Assembly (NCBI RefSeq): GCF_023195885.1 | Contig: NZ_JALPKO010000002.1 | Coordinates: forward strand, 186,001 to 250,000 | From: Methylonatrum kenyense | GTDB lineage: Bacteria; Pseudomonadota; Gammaproteobacteria; Nitrococcales; Aquisalimonadaceae | Reading direction: 5' to 3' | DNA: 64,000 nt | Shown here: positions 10,953 to 19,817 of the stretch, one piece after another | Layout: each line of letters begins with the position of its first letter | Position numbering within the stretch: the stretch's first letter is position 1 | The notes under the pieces: model-generated | The model's database searches: none | The model's input: the letters and a program-made list of their open reading frames with translations, nothing else | Told to the model about the DNA's origin: nothing | Program-made: the position numbers and the translations under genes

Positions 10953-13283
10953 TCAGCTTTTCGCGGTCTTGCGCTTCGCCGGGGCCTTGCGGCCGCCGCG
11001 ACCCTTGCGTTCCGGCGCCTTGGCAAGCAGATCCTCGCAGGTTGCCAGGTCCAGCTTCTCCGGCTCCTGATCCTTCGGGATCTTGGCGTTCTTCTTGCCA
11101 TTGGTGATGTAGGGGCCGTAGCGGCCCTTCAGCACCTGGATGTCGGTCCCCTCGAACACCTTGATCGTGCGCTCGGCGTCCGCCTTCTTCTTCTCGGCGA
11201 TCAGTTCCAGCGCCCGTTCGCGACTGATCGTGTACGGATCATCGTCGCCCTTGATGGAGACGAATTTCTTGCCGTAGCGGACATAGGGACCAAAGCGGCC
11301 GATATTCACCTGGATCTCTTCGCCATCATCGGTCTCGCCGAGGTTGCGGGGCAGATCGAACAGCGCCAGGGCCTCATCCAGGGTGATGTGGTCCATGCTC
11401 TGGCCGGCACGCAGGCCCGCAAATTTCGGTTTTTCCTCGTCGTCTTTGGTGCCGATCTGCACGAACGGGCCATAGCGGCCGACGCGGACCTGCACCGGCT
11501 TGCCACTCTTCGGATCGATGCCGAGCTCCCGGGCCTGGACCACCTCTTCACGAGAGATGTCCTTCTTTTCCTCTACCTGGGCCTTGAAGGGGTCCCAGAA
11601 CTCCTTGAGCAGCGGTATCCAGTCCTTCTCGCCAAGCGACACCTGATCCAGCTCGTCTTCCAGCCGCGCGGTGAAGTCGTAATCCACGTAGCGTGTGAAG
11701 TGATCGGTGAGGAACTTGTTCACCACCCGGCCAATGGAGGTGGGAATGAAGCGGCGACTGTCCAGCTCCACGTATTCCCGGTTGAGCAGGGTCGAGATGA
11801 TGCTGGCATAGGTCGACGGCCGACCGATGCCGTAGTCCTCCAGCGTCCGCACAAGACTGGCTTCGCTGTAGCGGGGTGGCGGCTCGGTGAAATGCTGTTC
11901 CGGGCGAATCCGGAGCAATTTGACCGTCTCGCCTTCCTCCAGCGGCGGCAGGATCCGGTCGTTGTTGTCGGCCTTGGCGTCGTCCACGCCCTCCTGGTAG
12001 ACGGCCATGAAACCCGGGTCGGCGATGGTGGAGCCGGTGGCGCGCAGCACATTGCCCTCGCCGCAGCCGAGGTCCACGCCCACGGTATTGATGGTGGCGT
12101 GCACCATCTGGCTGGCCACGGCACGCTTCCAGATCAGCTCGTACAGGCGCCGCTGGTCATCCGACAGACGCTTGCCGATATCTTCCGGATGGCGGCCTGC
12201 CTCGGTCGGACGGATGGCCTCGTGCGCTTCCTGGGCATTCTTGGCCTTGGTCCGGTAGACGTTCGGGCTGTCCGGCAGTTTATCCTTGCCAAAGCGCTGG
12301 CCGATTACCTGGCGCAATTCATCCACCGCCTCGCGGGCCAGATTGACCGAGTCGGTGCGCATGTAGCTGATCAGGCCGACGGTTTCGCCGCCGATGTCGA
12401 TGCCCTCGTAAAGCTGCTGCGCGACGCGCATCGTGCGTTGGGCGCCGAAGCCGAGCTTGCGCGAGGCTTCCTGCTGCAGGGTCGAGGTGGTGAACGGTGC
12501 CGCCGGGTTGCGCCGTCGCTGCTTGCGCTCGACCTTAAGCACCGTCAACCCGTCCTGGCCGGCACTGCTGAGGGTCTGCTCGATCTCCCGCGCACGGTCC
12601 TCGTTGGTGACCGTGAACTGCTCGACCTTCTCGTCGGCAAAGCGGGTGAGCTTGGCCTGGAACGGCTGCTCCCGCTTCTCAAGGTCCGACTCGATGGTCC
12701 AGTATTCCTGGGGCTCGAAGGCCTCGATCTCGGCTTCGCGTTCGCAGATCATGCGCAGCGCCGGCGACTGCACGCGGCCAGCGGAAAGACCACTGTGAAT
12801 CTTGCGCCAGAGCAGCGGTGACAGGTTGAAACCGACCAGGTAATCCAGCGCCCGTCGCGCCTGCTGCGCGTTCACCAGATCCATCGACAGGTCGCGGGCG
12901 TTGTCGATGGCATCGCGGATTGCGCGCTCGGTAATCTCGTGGAACACGACCCGCTTGACCTGTTTGTCCTTGAGCTTGCCTTTCTCGGCCAGCAGCTCGT
13001 ACAGGTGCCAGGAGATCGCCTCGCCTTCGCGGTCGGGGTCAGTGGCCAGCATCAGCGTGTCGGCATCCTTCAGCGCCTTGCTGATGGTGTCGACGTGCTT
13101 CTTGTTGCGGTCAATGATCGAGTACCGCATCGAGAAGCCGTGCTCGGGATCGACCGCACCTTCCTTTGGCACCAGGTCACGCACATGGCCGTACGAGGCC
13201 AGCACCTTGAAGTCCTTGCCCAGGTACTTGTTGATGGTCTTGGCCTTGGCCGGCGACTCGACGATGACGAGGTTTTTGCTCAT
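10953..13283 (-). CDS. topA: DNA topoisomerase I (type IA)
   Basis: The enzyme relaxes negative supercoils through a transient 5'-phosphotyrosine link. An N-terminal Toprim domain starts MSKNLVIVESPAKAKTINKY, with the acidic DPDREGE motif; the active Tyr lies in LISYMRTDSVNL. The C-terminus carries three GRxGPxxxxG repeats (GRYGPFVQIG, GRFGPYVRYG, GRYGPYITNG) and a Lys/Arg-rich tail, but no four-Cys zinc ribbons. The frame opens upstream to 13505, but MSKNLV at 13283 is the family start, giving 776 residues. It is followed by tsaC and preceded by smg. Confidence 0.96.
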   Translation of the reverse strand: MSKNLVIVESPAKAKTINKYLGKDFKVLASYGHVRDLVPKEGAVDPEHGFSMRYSIIDRNKKHVDTISKALKDADTLMLATDPDREGEAISWHLYELLAEKGKLKDKQVKRVVFHEITERAIRDAIDNARDLSMDLVNAQQARRALDYLVGFNLSPLLWRKIHSGLSAGRVQSPALRMICEREAEIEAFEPQEYWTIESDLEKREQPFQAKLTRFADEKVEQFTVTNEDRAREIEQTLSSAGQDGLTVLKVERKQRRRNPAAPFTTSTLQQEASRKLGFGAQRTMRVAQQLYEGIDIGGETVGLISYMRTDSVNLAREAVDELRQVIGQRFGKDKLPDSPNVYRTKAKNAQEAHEAIRPTEAGRHPEDIGKRLSDDQRRLYELIWKRAVASQMVHATINTVGVDLGCGEGNVLRATGSTIADPGFMAVYQEGVDDAKADNNDRILPPLEEGETVKLLRIRPEQHFTEPPPRYSEASLVRTLEDYGIGRPSTYASIISTLLNREYVELDSRRFIPTSIGRVVNKFLTDHFTRYVDYDFTARLEDELDQVSLGEKDWIPLLKEFWDPFKAQVEEKKDISREEVVQARELGIDPKSGKPVQVRVGRYGPFVQIGTKDDEEKPKFAGLRAGQSMDHITLDEALALFDLPRNLGETDDGEEIQVNIGRFGPYVRYGKKFVSIKGDDDPYTISRERALELIAEKKKADAERTIKVFEGTDIQVLKGRYGPYITNGKKNAKIPKDQEPEKLDLATCEDLLAKAPERKGRGGRKAPAKRKTAKS

Positions 13284-13452
13284 AACTCCATCGGCTCTGG
13301 GAACAGGTCGGCGGAATGATTCGCCGCGGATACGGGGTCCGTCGGCGCAAGCGTCTGGCCCGTCGGGGCGGTGCGGCGGGTGAAGGTCACCAGGCTGGCC
13401 GCGAACCGCATGCCGGCGGTCGCGACATGGACAGCGATGGTCCGAACTGGGT

Positions 13453-13926
13453 TCAGTGGACCAGGTGGACGGGGTTCTCGAACAGCAGACTCTCCATCCA
13501 GGCAAAGGCCTCTTCCTGGCCGGGCTGGTTGTAGAGCACCATCAGCGTGACCCATTTCACCAAATCGATATCGGTCTCCTCGTCCTCGAGTGCCATCAAG
13601 CGATCAATGATGACCTCGCGACTGGTCACCGTGAGCACGCCGATCTGCTCCAGGAACATCAGGAAGCCGCGGCTTTCGGTGTCCAGCCGGGCGGTTTCCG
13701 CATCGGTATACAGGCGGATTGCACGGCATTCGTCAACGGTACCGGCCGGCAGATCGCGGCACGCAGCCAATCCGTCCAGCCAGTCGAAGGCCTTGCGAAC
13801 CTCCATCTGCTGAAAGCCGGCCTCGAACAGTTCGGATTCCAGTGATTCCCGGTCGGGCTGCGGTTCGTCGTCGTAGAGGTAGTTCTCGAACAGGTACATC
13901 AGGACGTCGAACACGTTTTCTTTCAT
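13453..13926 (-). CDS. smg: Smg/DUF494 family protein
   Basis: This small acidic protein (157 residues) has the family hallmarks: MKENVFDVLMYLFENY at the start, ESELFEAGF, then RGFLMFLEQIGVL and WVTLMVLYNQPG near the end. Its role is unknown; it is regularly found beside dprA and topA in Gammaproteobacteria. Its ATG overlaps the dprA stop by four bases, indicating translational coupling. 169 bases separate it from topA, with no gene or clear signal in that gap. Confidence 0.92.
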   Translation of the reverse strand: MKENVFDVLMYLFENYLYDDEPQPDRESLESELFEAGFQQMEVRKAFDWLDGLAACRDLPAGTVDECRAIRLYTDAETARLDTESRGFLMFLEQIGVLTVTSREVIIDRLMALEDEETDIDLVKWVTLMVLYNQPGQEEAFAWMESLLFENPVHLVH

Positions 13927-15053
13927 TTCAGGCCCTCGTGCCAGACCCGTGCATAGCGCCCACCCGGCATGGAAGTCACACGGCCCTGCAATTCAAGTAT
14001 CAGCAGGATGGAGGAAAGCTCCGCGGCCGTCAATCCGGTGCGCTGCAACAAAATGTCCATCGGAACAGGGTCATGGCCGAGTGCCTCAAGCACCATCGCA
14101 TGCTCCGGATCGAGGCCGGCGGCGCTCGAATCCTGAGCCCGCGTATCGCTGTCGTCGATATCCTCGGCAAGGGCCAAGCCCAGCAACGCCGGCAACTCGT
14201 CCATGATGTCGCCGGCGGTCTCCACCAGTTTCGCCGCACCGTCCCTGATCAGGGCATGGCAGCCTCGGGCCAGTGGATTGTGGATCGAGCCGGGGATCGC
14301 GAACACTTCACGGCCCTGTTCCAGTGCCAGTCTCGCGGTAATCAGTGAGCCGCTGCGAATTCCGGCCTCCACCACCAGTGTTCCCGCCGACAGGCCGCTG
14401 ATCAGGCGGTTGCGGCGAGGGAAATGGCCGGGTCGGGCGGGTGTCCCCGGCGGAAACTCGGTGACGATGGCACCGCCTTCCTCAAGGATTTTGGCAGCCA
14501 GTTGCCGGTTGCTGGCCGGGTAGATCCGGTCGGGCCCGGTGCCGGTAACCGCCAGCGTGCGCCCGCGCACCGCCAGCGCGCCGGCATGTGCCGCGCTGTC
14601 CACGCCGAGGGCCAGGCCGCTGGTCACGGTCAGGCCGCCGGCTGCCAGGTGGCGGGCGAATTGCTCGGCGTTGTCCAGTCCGCCGCTGGTCGGGTTGCGA
14701 CTGCCAATGATGGCGATCTGCGGTGTCCGCAGGACCAGCGGGTCACCCCTCAGGTAGAGCAGGAAAGGCGCATCGGGAAGATCATGCAACAGCGCCGGGT
14801 AGTCGTCGTCGGCCGGCGTCAGCAGGTGGCGATCATCGCCATCCCCCCAGCGCAGGACGGCATCGATCGCCCTGTCATCCACGGTCTTCAGGCTGTCGAC
14901 CAGGGTGGCCGACAGCCCTGCCGCGCGCAGGGTCGAGCGGTCTGCCTCGACGATGGCCCTGGCCGAACCCAGCGCGGGTAGTAGCTCGGCGTAGCCTCGC
15001 GGGCCGAAGCCGTCGCAAAGGCTCAGTGCGATATGGGCCTGCTGTTCATTCAT
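13923..15053 (-). CDS. dprA: DNA-processing protein DprA/Smf
   Basis: DprA loads RecA onto single-stranded DNA taken up in natural transformation. The 376-residue protein has an N-terminal SAM-like helical part, a Rossmann-type core with IIGSRNPT, VTSGLALGVDSAAHAGAL and FPRRNRLISGLS motifs, and a C-terminal winged-helix domain (about residues 310-376). The length and motif set are complete, so it should be functional. It lies 43 bases downstream of the LysM gene and overlaps smg by four bases. No other competence genes are in the window. Confidence 0.95.
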   Translation of the reverse strand: MNEQQAHIALSLCDGFGPRGYAELLPALGSARAIVEADRSTLRAAGLSATLVDSLKTVDDRAIDAVLRWGDGDDRHLLTPADDDYPALLHDLPDAPFLLYLRGDPLVLRTPQIAIIGSRNPTSGGLDNAEQFARHLAAGGLTVTSGLALGVDSAAHAGALAVRGRTLAVTGTGPDRIYPASNRQLAAKILEEGGAIVTEFPPGTPARPGHFPRRNRLISGLSAGTLVVEAGIRSGSLITARLALEQGREVFAIPGSIHNPLARGCHALIRDGAAKLVETAGDIMDELPALLGLALAEDIDDSDTRAQDSSAAGLDPEHAMVLEALGHDPVPMDILLQRTGLTAAELSSILLILELQGRVTSMPGGRYARVWHEGLK

Positions 15054-15096
15054 GGATCACCGTCCGTGGTGGACCATGGGTCGGGACGCGAGTCGT

Positions 15097-16134
15097 TCAG
15101 GGGTTGCGGACCACGTCCATGACTTCCGTGTGCCGTGAGGCCCGCATTACAAGACCGAAGCTGAGCTTGTCGAAGGTGCGGAAGATGATCAGCTCGCCGG
15201 CCCGCTCCTCCGGCAGCCGGACGCGCTCGCGATTCACCGGATCCGAGATCTCGCGGCCGGCCCGGAACATGGCCAGCACGTCACCGTCCTGCATGCCCTG
15301 CTCCTTGCCCAGGTTCAGCACCACGACATCGAACTGACCGATCTGGCTGACGCCGTCCATGACATCGATGATGCGCCCCTCGACCTCCTGCTCCGGCGCA
15401 CGCGGGAAGAACTGCATGCGCGCGGCTTCCGGCGGCGTTTCCAGCAGCATGTCGCCCGGCAGCACCTCGCGGTTGCTGGAGCGGACCACGCCGGTGGCCG
15501 GATCGCCGTCGCGCCGCAGTCGCGCGTCACCGACATAGGTGGCGGCAATCCCCAGCAGTTCGCCGGTGTCCGGGTCGATGTACGGATTACCCTTGCGCAC
15601 CACCGCGAAGTCCACCGGTGCATCTTCCGCCAGGCGGCGTATGTAGATGCGGTCGCCGGCGCTGGCCATGACCCGTTCATCTTCGCCGGCGATGATGTAG
15701 GGTGCGTTGTCGAAGAAATCCTCGCCCACCACATGACTGCGATTGAGGAACGGGCGGATCGCGCTCAGGGGGATGGCGCTGATGGCTTCGTCCAGTTGTT
15801 CCTCGCGTATGCCCGGCGACAGCCGCACCTCCCGCTCACCCCGATCAAGCCGCAGCCGTGGCTCGCCGTCGACGTAAACCAGGCTGATCACATCACCCGG
15901 ATAGATAAGGTGGGGATTCCGAATCTCCGGATTGACCTGCCAGATTTCTGGCCAGAGCCAGGGTCGGGTCAGGAATCGACCGGCAATGTCCCAGAGGGTG
16001 TCACCCCGCTGCACGGTGTACTGTTGCGGGTGGTCACTACGCACCCCGTCGGTGGCGCCAAGCTGTGCCCCGCTGAATACGAACAAGGCAAGCAGCAGAC
16101 TGATTATCCAAACACGGGTTTTACTGGCTGACAT
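15097..16134 (-). CDS. Secreted LysM-domain protein
   Basis: The product has a signal peptide (residues 1 to about 27, hydrophobic core WIISLLLALFVFSGA) and then one LysM domain, YTVQRGDTLWDIAGRFLTRP to about residue 85, which binds peptidoglycan. The remaining 250 residues contain no catalytic motif that I recognise. This LysM protein next to dprA and divergent from def is a conserved arrangement in Gammaproteobacteria. It is likely periplasmic and involved in envelope maintenance. It is divergent from def; the 250-base gap holds the def promoter candidate and a dispersed repeat copy. Confidence 0.88.
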   Translation of the reverse strand: MSASKTRVWIISLLLALFVFSGAQLGATDGVRSDHPQQYTVQRGDTLWDIAGRFLTRPWLWPEIWQVNPEIRNPHLIYPGDVISLVYVDGEPRLRLDRGEREVRLSPGIREEQLDEAISAIPLSAIRPFLNRSHVVGEDFFDNAPYIIAGEDERVMASAGDRIYIRRLAEDAPVDFAVVRKGNPYIDPDTGELLGIAATYVGDARLRRDGDPATGVVRSSNREVLPGDMLLETPPEAARMQFFPRAPEQEVEGRIIDVMDGVSQIGQFDVVVLNLGKEQGMQDGDVLAMFRAGREISDPVNRERVRLPEERAGELIIFRTFDKLSFGLVMRASRHTEVMDVVRNP

Positions 16135-16225
16135 GAGATGCGTCCTGTTTTTCGCCCTGACCCCTGCAGACGCCTGTCAGGCCAGGCGTGACCGGGAATC
16201 CACTGATTGTCGTTTGTTCTGCCCA

Positions 16226-16266
16226 AGGGAAACACTGATTTATTCTCGCGTCTGCGCCCGAGACCG
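16226..16266 (+). repeat. Short dispersed repeat, copy A
   Basis: AGGGAAACACTGATTTATTC opens the copy, followed by TCGCGTCTGCGCCCGAGACCG. Near-identical sequence occurs at 33681-33720 and, inverted, at 10347-10383. It sits between the divergent LysM and def genes and encodes nothing. Confidence 0.6.
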
Positions 16267-16320
16267 CATTTTCCGACGCCGGCGCGGGAATCGATCCCAA
16301 TGTAGACGGACCGGGCAGGT

Positions 16321-16326
16321 TATACT
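16321..16326 (+). promoter_or_regulatory. Candidate -10 element for def
   Basis: TATACT matches the sigma-70 -10 consensus at five of six positions and lies 59 bases before the def ATG. The expected -35 region is poor, the best being TGTAGA at 16301 with short spacing, so a conventional promoter is plausible but not proven. Confidence 0.4.
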
Positions 16327-16384
16327 GTGAACCGCGCCCTGATTGCCCAGTCCGATCAGACACGTCAGACAACTGAAAGATACC

Positions 16385-16894
16385 ATGGCGATACGAGAGA
16401 TCCTGCACTATCCCGATGCGCGCCTGCGCAAGGTGGCCGAGCCGGTCGATACCGTGGATGACACGATCCGCGAGTTGGTCGGTGACATGTTCGAGACCAT
16501 GTACGATGCACCGGGTATTGGCCTGGCGGCGACGCAGATTGATGTCCACCAGCGGGTGGTGGTGATGGACCTGAGCGAAGATCGCTCGGAGCCTCAGGTG
16601 TTCATCAATCCGGAAATCCTGGACAGCGGAGGCAGCTGCAAGGGCCAGGAGGGCTGCCTTTCCATTCCCGGTTACTATGATGACGTGCCACGCGCTGAAT
16701 GGGTGCATGTGCGTGCCCTTGACGAGCATGGCGAGACCTTCGAGCTGGAAACCGATGGCCTGCTGGCCATCTGTATCCAGCACGAAATCGATCACCTCAA
16801 TGGCAAGCTGTTCATCGATTACCTCTCCGAATTGAAGCGCAAGCGTGTGCGCAAGAAGATGGAGAAGCAGGCGCGGCACGCGGCCGAGGCCTGA
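16385..16894 (+). CDS. def: Peptide deformylase
   Basis: Def removes the N-formyl group from nascent proteins with a divalent metal, usually Fe2+. All three family motifs are present: [13 protein letters not shown] (metal Cys) and QHEIDHLNG (two metal His and the catalytic Glu). The ATG at 16385 ([10 protein letters not shown]) is the family start, giving 169 residues; an in-frame upstream start at 16343 would add non-conserved residues. It leads the def-fmt-rsmB cluster. Its upstream neighbour is divergent. Confidence 0.97.
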   Translation: MAIREILHYPDARLRKVAEPVDTVDDTIRELVGDMFETMYDAPGIGLAATQIDVHQRVVVMDLSEDRSEPQVFINPEILDSGGSCKGQEGCLSIPGYYDDVPRAEWVHVRALDEHGETFELETDGLLAICIQHEIDHLNGKLFIDYLSELKRKRVRKKMEKQARHAAEA

Positions 16895-16962
16895 GCCGGT
16901 CCGGCTTCGGCGGCGCGGCCCCGCCTGCAACACCGAAACCCTCGTTAAACCCCGGGACAGCC

Positions 16963-17907
16963 ATGTCACATTCGCCGCGCATTGTTTTCGCGGGCACGCC
17001 CGATTTTGCGGTACCGCCGCTGCAGGCCCTGATCGATGCCGGCCATGCACCCTGCGCGGTCTACACCCAGCCGGATCGCCCCGCCGGACGCGGCCGCCGA
17101 TTGCGGCCGTCGCCGGTGAAACGGCGCGCGCTGGACCACGAACTGCCGGTGTGTCAGCCGCAAAGCCTGCGTGATCCGGAAGCCCGGGAGGCATTGGCGG
17201 CGCTGCAGCCGGAGCTGATGATCGTGGTCGCCTACGGGCTGATTCTGCCGCAGGCCGTGCTCGATATGCCGCGGCTCGGCTGCATCAATATCCACGCCTC
17301 GTTATTGCCGCGCTGGCGCGGTGCGGCACCGATCCAGCGTGCCATGCTGGCCGGCGATGCCGAGACTGGAGTCTGCCTGATGCAGATGGAGCGCGGGCTG
17401 GATACCGGACCGGTGCTGGCCCGAGCCGCGACCCCGATTCACGCCGAGGACACCGGCGGGACCCTGCATGATCGGCTGTCGCTGATCGGCGCGTCGCTGT
17501 TGGCGGGCTCGCTGGAGGACCTGCTTGCCGGCAGGTTGTCCGCCGAGCCGCAGGATGAGGCGCTGGCCTGCTATGCCGACAAGCTGCAGAAATCGGAGGC
17601 GCGCATCGACTGGTCGGATGGCGCCGCAGCGATCCAGCGCCGGATCGCCGCCTTCAACCCCTGGCCGGTGGCCGAGACCCGCCATGGCGGGTCCCGCCTG
17701 CGCCTCTGGCGCGCCGAGGTGGCGGCCGGCGAATCCGCTGCCCGTCCGCCCGGTACCGTGCTCAAGGCCTCGGCCGATGGCGTGCTGGTGAGCTGCGGCG
17801 CGGGGCTGCTGCGGCTCCAGGAATTGCAGCCCGAAGGAGGTAGGGCCATGGCTGCCGGTGATTTCCTCAATGGCCATCCGCTGCGACCCGGCAACCGGTT
17901 TCACTGA
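16963..17907 (+). CDS. fmt: Methionyl-tRNA formyltransferase
   Basis: Fmt formylates initiator Met-tRNA using 10-formyltetrahydrofolate. The 314-residue protein has the N-terminal catalytic domain with [12 protein letters not shown], the [13 protein letters not shown] signature (a catalytic Asn and His lie in NIHASLLP, and the Asp in GLDTGPVL) and the C-terminal OB-type domain starting near residue 205. It follows def by 68 bases and precedes rsmB by three bases; this def-fmt-rsmB order is widespread in Proteobacteria. Confidence 0.97.
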   Translation: MSHSPRIVFAGTPDFAVPPLQALIDAGHAPCAVYTQPDRPAGRGRRLRPSPVKRRALDHELPVCQPQSLRDPEAREALAALQPELMIVVAYGLILPQAVLDMPRLGCINIHASLLPRWRGAAPIQRAMLAGDAETGVCLMQMERGLDTGPVLARAATPIHAEDTGGTLHDRLSLIGASLLAGSLEDLLAGRLSAEPQDEALACYADKLQKSEARIDWSDGAAAIQRRIAAFNPWPVAETRHGGSRLRLWRAEVAAGESAARPPGTVLKASADGVLVSCGAGLLRLQELQPEGGRAMAAGDFLNGHPLRPGNRFH

Positions 17908-17910
17908 GGG

Positions 17911-19227
17911 ATGGTGCGTCCGGTTCGCACAGCTCAGCCTGCCCGCGCCGTCGCCGCGCTGGCGCTGGACGATGTTCTTCGCCGCCAGAGATCCCTGTCC
18001 GATGTGCTGCCGCTGCGCCTGGCAAGCTTGCCGGCGGATGAGCGGCCGTTGGCGCAGGACTGCGTGTTCGGCAGTCTGCGCTGGTACCATCAGCTGGACG
18101 CCATCCTGCAGCAGTTGTTGAGCAAACCGCTGCGGCGCAAGGAAGGTGTGGTGCGGGCCCTGCTGTTGAGTGGCCTCTACCAGTGCCTGCATGCGCGCAC
18201 GCCGGCGCACGCGGCGGTTTCGGAAACGGTCGCCGCGGCCCGTTCGCTGGGCCGGCCCTGGGCGCCGGGGCTGGTCAATGCCGTGCTGCGCCGGGCCCTG
18301 CGCGAGGCGGAAACCCTGCTCGCCAAGCCGGGCGATGAAGCGGCGCGTTGGTCCCACCCTCGCTGGATGCTCGATCGCCTGCAGGCGGACTGGCCGGACC
18401 ACTGGCAGGCAATCGCCGCGGCCAACAACCAGCGTCCGCCGATGACGCTGCGGGTCAATCGGCGGCTTGGCACGCGTGCGGCCTATCTGGAGCGCCTGCA
18501 GGCGCTCGGCATCGACGCGACCCTTCATGCACACGCAGCGGACGCAGTGGTGCTCGGGCGGCCGCTGCCGGTGGAGAGCCTGCCCGGTTTTGCCGACGGG
18601 GTGGTTTCGGTCCAGGACGCCGCAGGCCAATTGGCAATCGACCTGCTGGCGCCGCGTGCAGGCGACCGTGTGCTGGATCTGTGCGCCGCACCGGGCAGCA
18701 AGACCTGTCACATCCTCGAACGCCGCCCCGGGATTGCAGGTCTGACCGCGGTCGATGTCGATGCGGGCCGGCTCGACCGCCTGCGCGAAAATTTGCAGCG
18801 CCTCGGCCTGGGAGCCGACCTTCGTGCCGGCGACGGCGCGCAACCGGACACCTGGTGGGACGGCGAGCCCTTCCAGCGCATCCTGCTTGACGCCCCCTGC
18901 TCGGCCAGCGGTGTGATCCGCCGCCACCCGGACATCAAGCTGTTGCGCCAGGCGAACGACATCGATGCCCTTGCCGCGCTGCAATATCGTTTGTTGGCGG
19001 CCGCCTGGTCGCTGCTGGCATCGGGCGGTATCCTGCTGTACGCCACCTGTTCCGCGTTCCGCGCGGAAAACGAGTTGGTTGTTGACCGGTTCATGCAGGA
19101 ACATGATGCGGTTATTCCGGTCCGCATCGAGGCCCGCTGGGGCCTCGAGCGACCCGTCGGGCGACAGATTCCGGCCGGCGAGGCGGACATGGACGGTTTC
19201 TACTACGCGTGCCTGCGCAAGGATTAA
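17911..19227 (+). CDS. rsmB: 16S rRNA m5C967 methyltransferase
   Basis: RsmB methylates C967 of 16S rRNA with S-adenosylmethionine. The 438-residue protein has an N-terminal NusB-like helical domain (about 1-140) and a Rossmann methyltransferase domain with the SAM motif VLDLCAAPGSKT, the motif IV Cys in DAPCSASGVIRRHPD and the catalytic Cys in YATCSAF. The ATG at 17911 lies three bases after the fmt stop. It is followed directly by the DUF4390 gene. Confidence 0.95.
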   Translation: MVRPVRTAQPARAVAALALDDVLRRQRSLSDVLPLRLASLPADERPLAQDCVFGSLRWYHQLDAILQQLLSKPLRRKEGVVRALLLSGLYQCLHARTPAHAAVSETVAAARSLGRPWAPGLVNAVLRRALREAETLLAKPGDEAARWSHPRWMLDRLQADWPDHWQAIAAANNQRPPMTLRVNRRLGTRAAYLERLQALGIDATLHAHAADAVVLGRPLPVESLPGFADGVVSVQDAAGQLAIDLLAPRAGDRVLDLCAAPGSKTCHILERRPGIAGLTAVDVDAGRLDRLRENLQRLGLGADLRAGDGAQPDTWWDGEPFQRILLDAPCSASGVIRRHPDIKLLRQANDIDALAALQYRLLAAAWSLLASGGILLYATCSAFRAENELVVDRFMQEHDAVIPVRIEARWGLERPVGRQIPAGEADMDGFYYACLRKD

Positions 19228-19232
19228 GGGCT

Positions 19233-19817
19233 GTGAGCTGGCAATACCCGGTGGCGCTCCGACGTTGGCTATTCCTGCCGCTGATCCTGGTGTTGGTCAG
19301 TCTCGGTGGCTCGGCCTGGGCCGATACGCCGGGCTTTAGTCTTGCCAATGGCAATATTCGCACCGGGACCGACCTGCTGTACCTGGACGCACGCTTTGAC
19401 GTCGAGCTGGGTGCCGACGCCCGTGATGCGCTGGAAAACGGCGTGCCGCTGACCATGGAGTTGCAGGTCCGTGTCCTTCGACCCCGCCGCTGGTGGTGGG
19501 ATGCCGAGGTTGCGGAGTTCAGTCAGCGTCAGGAACTGCGTTACCACGCACTGAGCCGCCGTTACGTGATTCACAACCGCGCCACCGGAGACCGCCGGAC
19601 CTTCTTCCGGAGGGACGTCGCACTGGCCGCCTGGACCACGCTGGATACCGTGCCGCTGGTCCGCCGCAGTCAACTGGAATCGGGCCAGACCTATTCGGTG
19701 GAGGCCCGGGTGCGGCTGGATCTGGATGCGTTGCCGCATCCGCTGCGAACCGTGGCGTACGTCAACCCGAACTGGCGGTTGGTCAGCGAGTGGTACACAT
19801 GGCAATTGGAAGGCTGA
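19233..19817 (+). CDS. DUF4390 exported protein
   Basis: After an N-terminal signal or anchor (WLFLPLILVLVSLGGSAWA) the protein continues for about 160 residues of mostly beta-type sequence with the LTMELQVRVLRPRRWWWD block typical of DUF4390. The GTG at 19233 was chosen because the alternative ATG at 19209 overlaps rsmB. It overlaps the start of the sensor kinase by 19 bases. Such genes regularly lie between rsmB and ntrY-like kinases in this group, suggesting a role tied to that sensor, but its function is unknown. Confidence 0.82.
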   Translation: MSWQYPVALRRWLFLPLILVLVSLGGSAWADTPGFSLANGNIRTGTDLLYLDARFDVELGADARDALENGVPLTMELQVRVLRPRRWWWDAEVAEFSQRQELRYHALSRRYVIHNRATGDRRTFFRRDVALAAWTTLDTVPLVRRSQLESGQTYSVEARVRLDLDALPHPLRTVAYVNPNWRLVSEWYTWQLEG

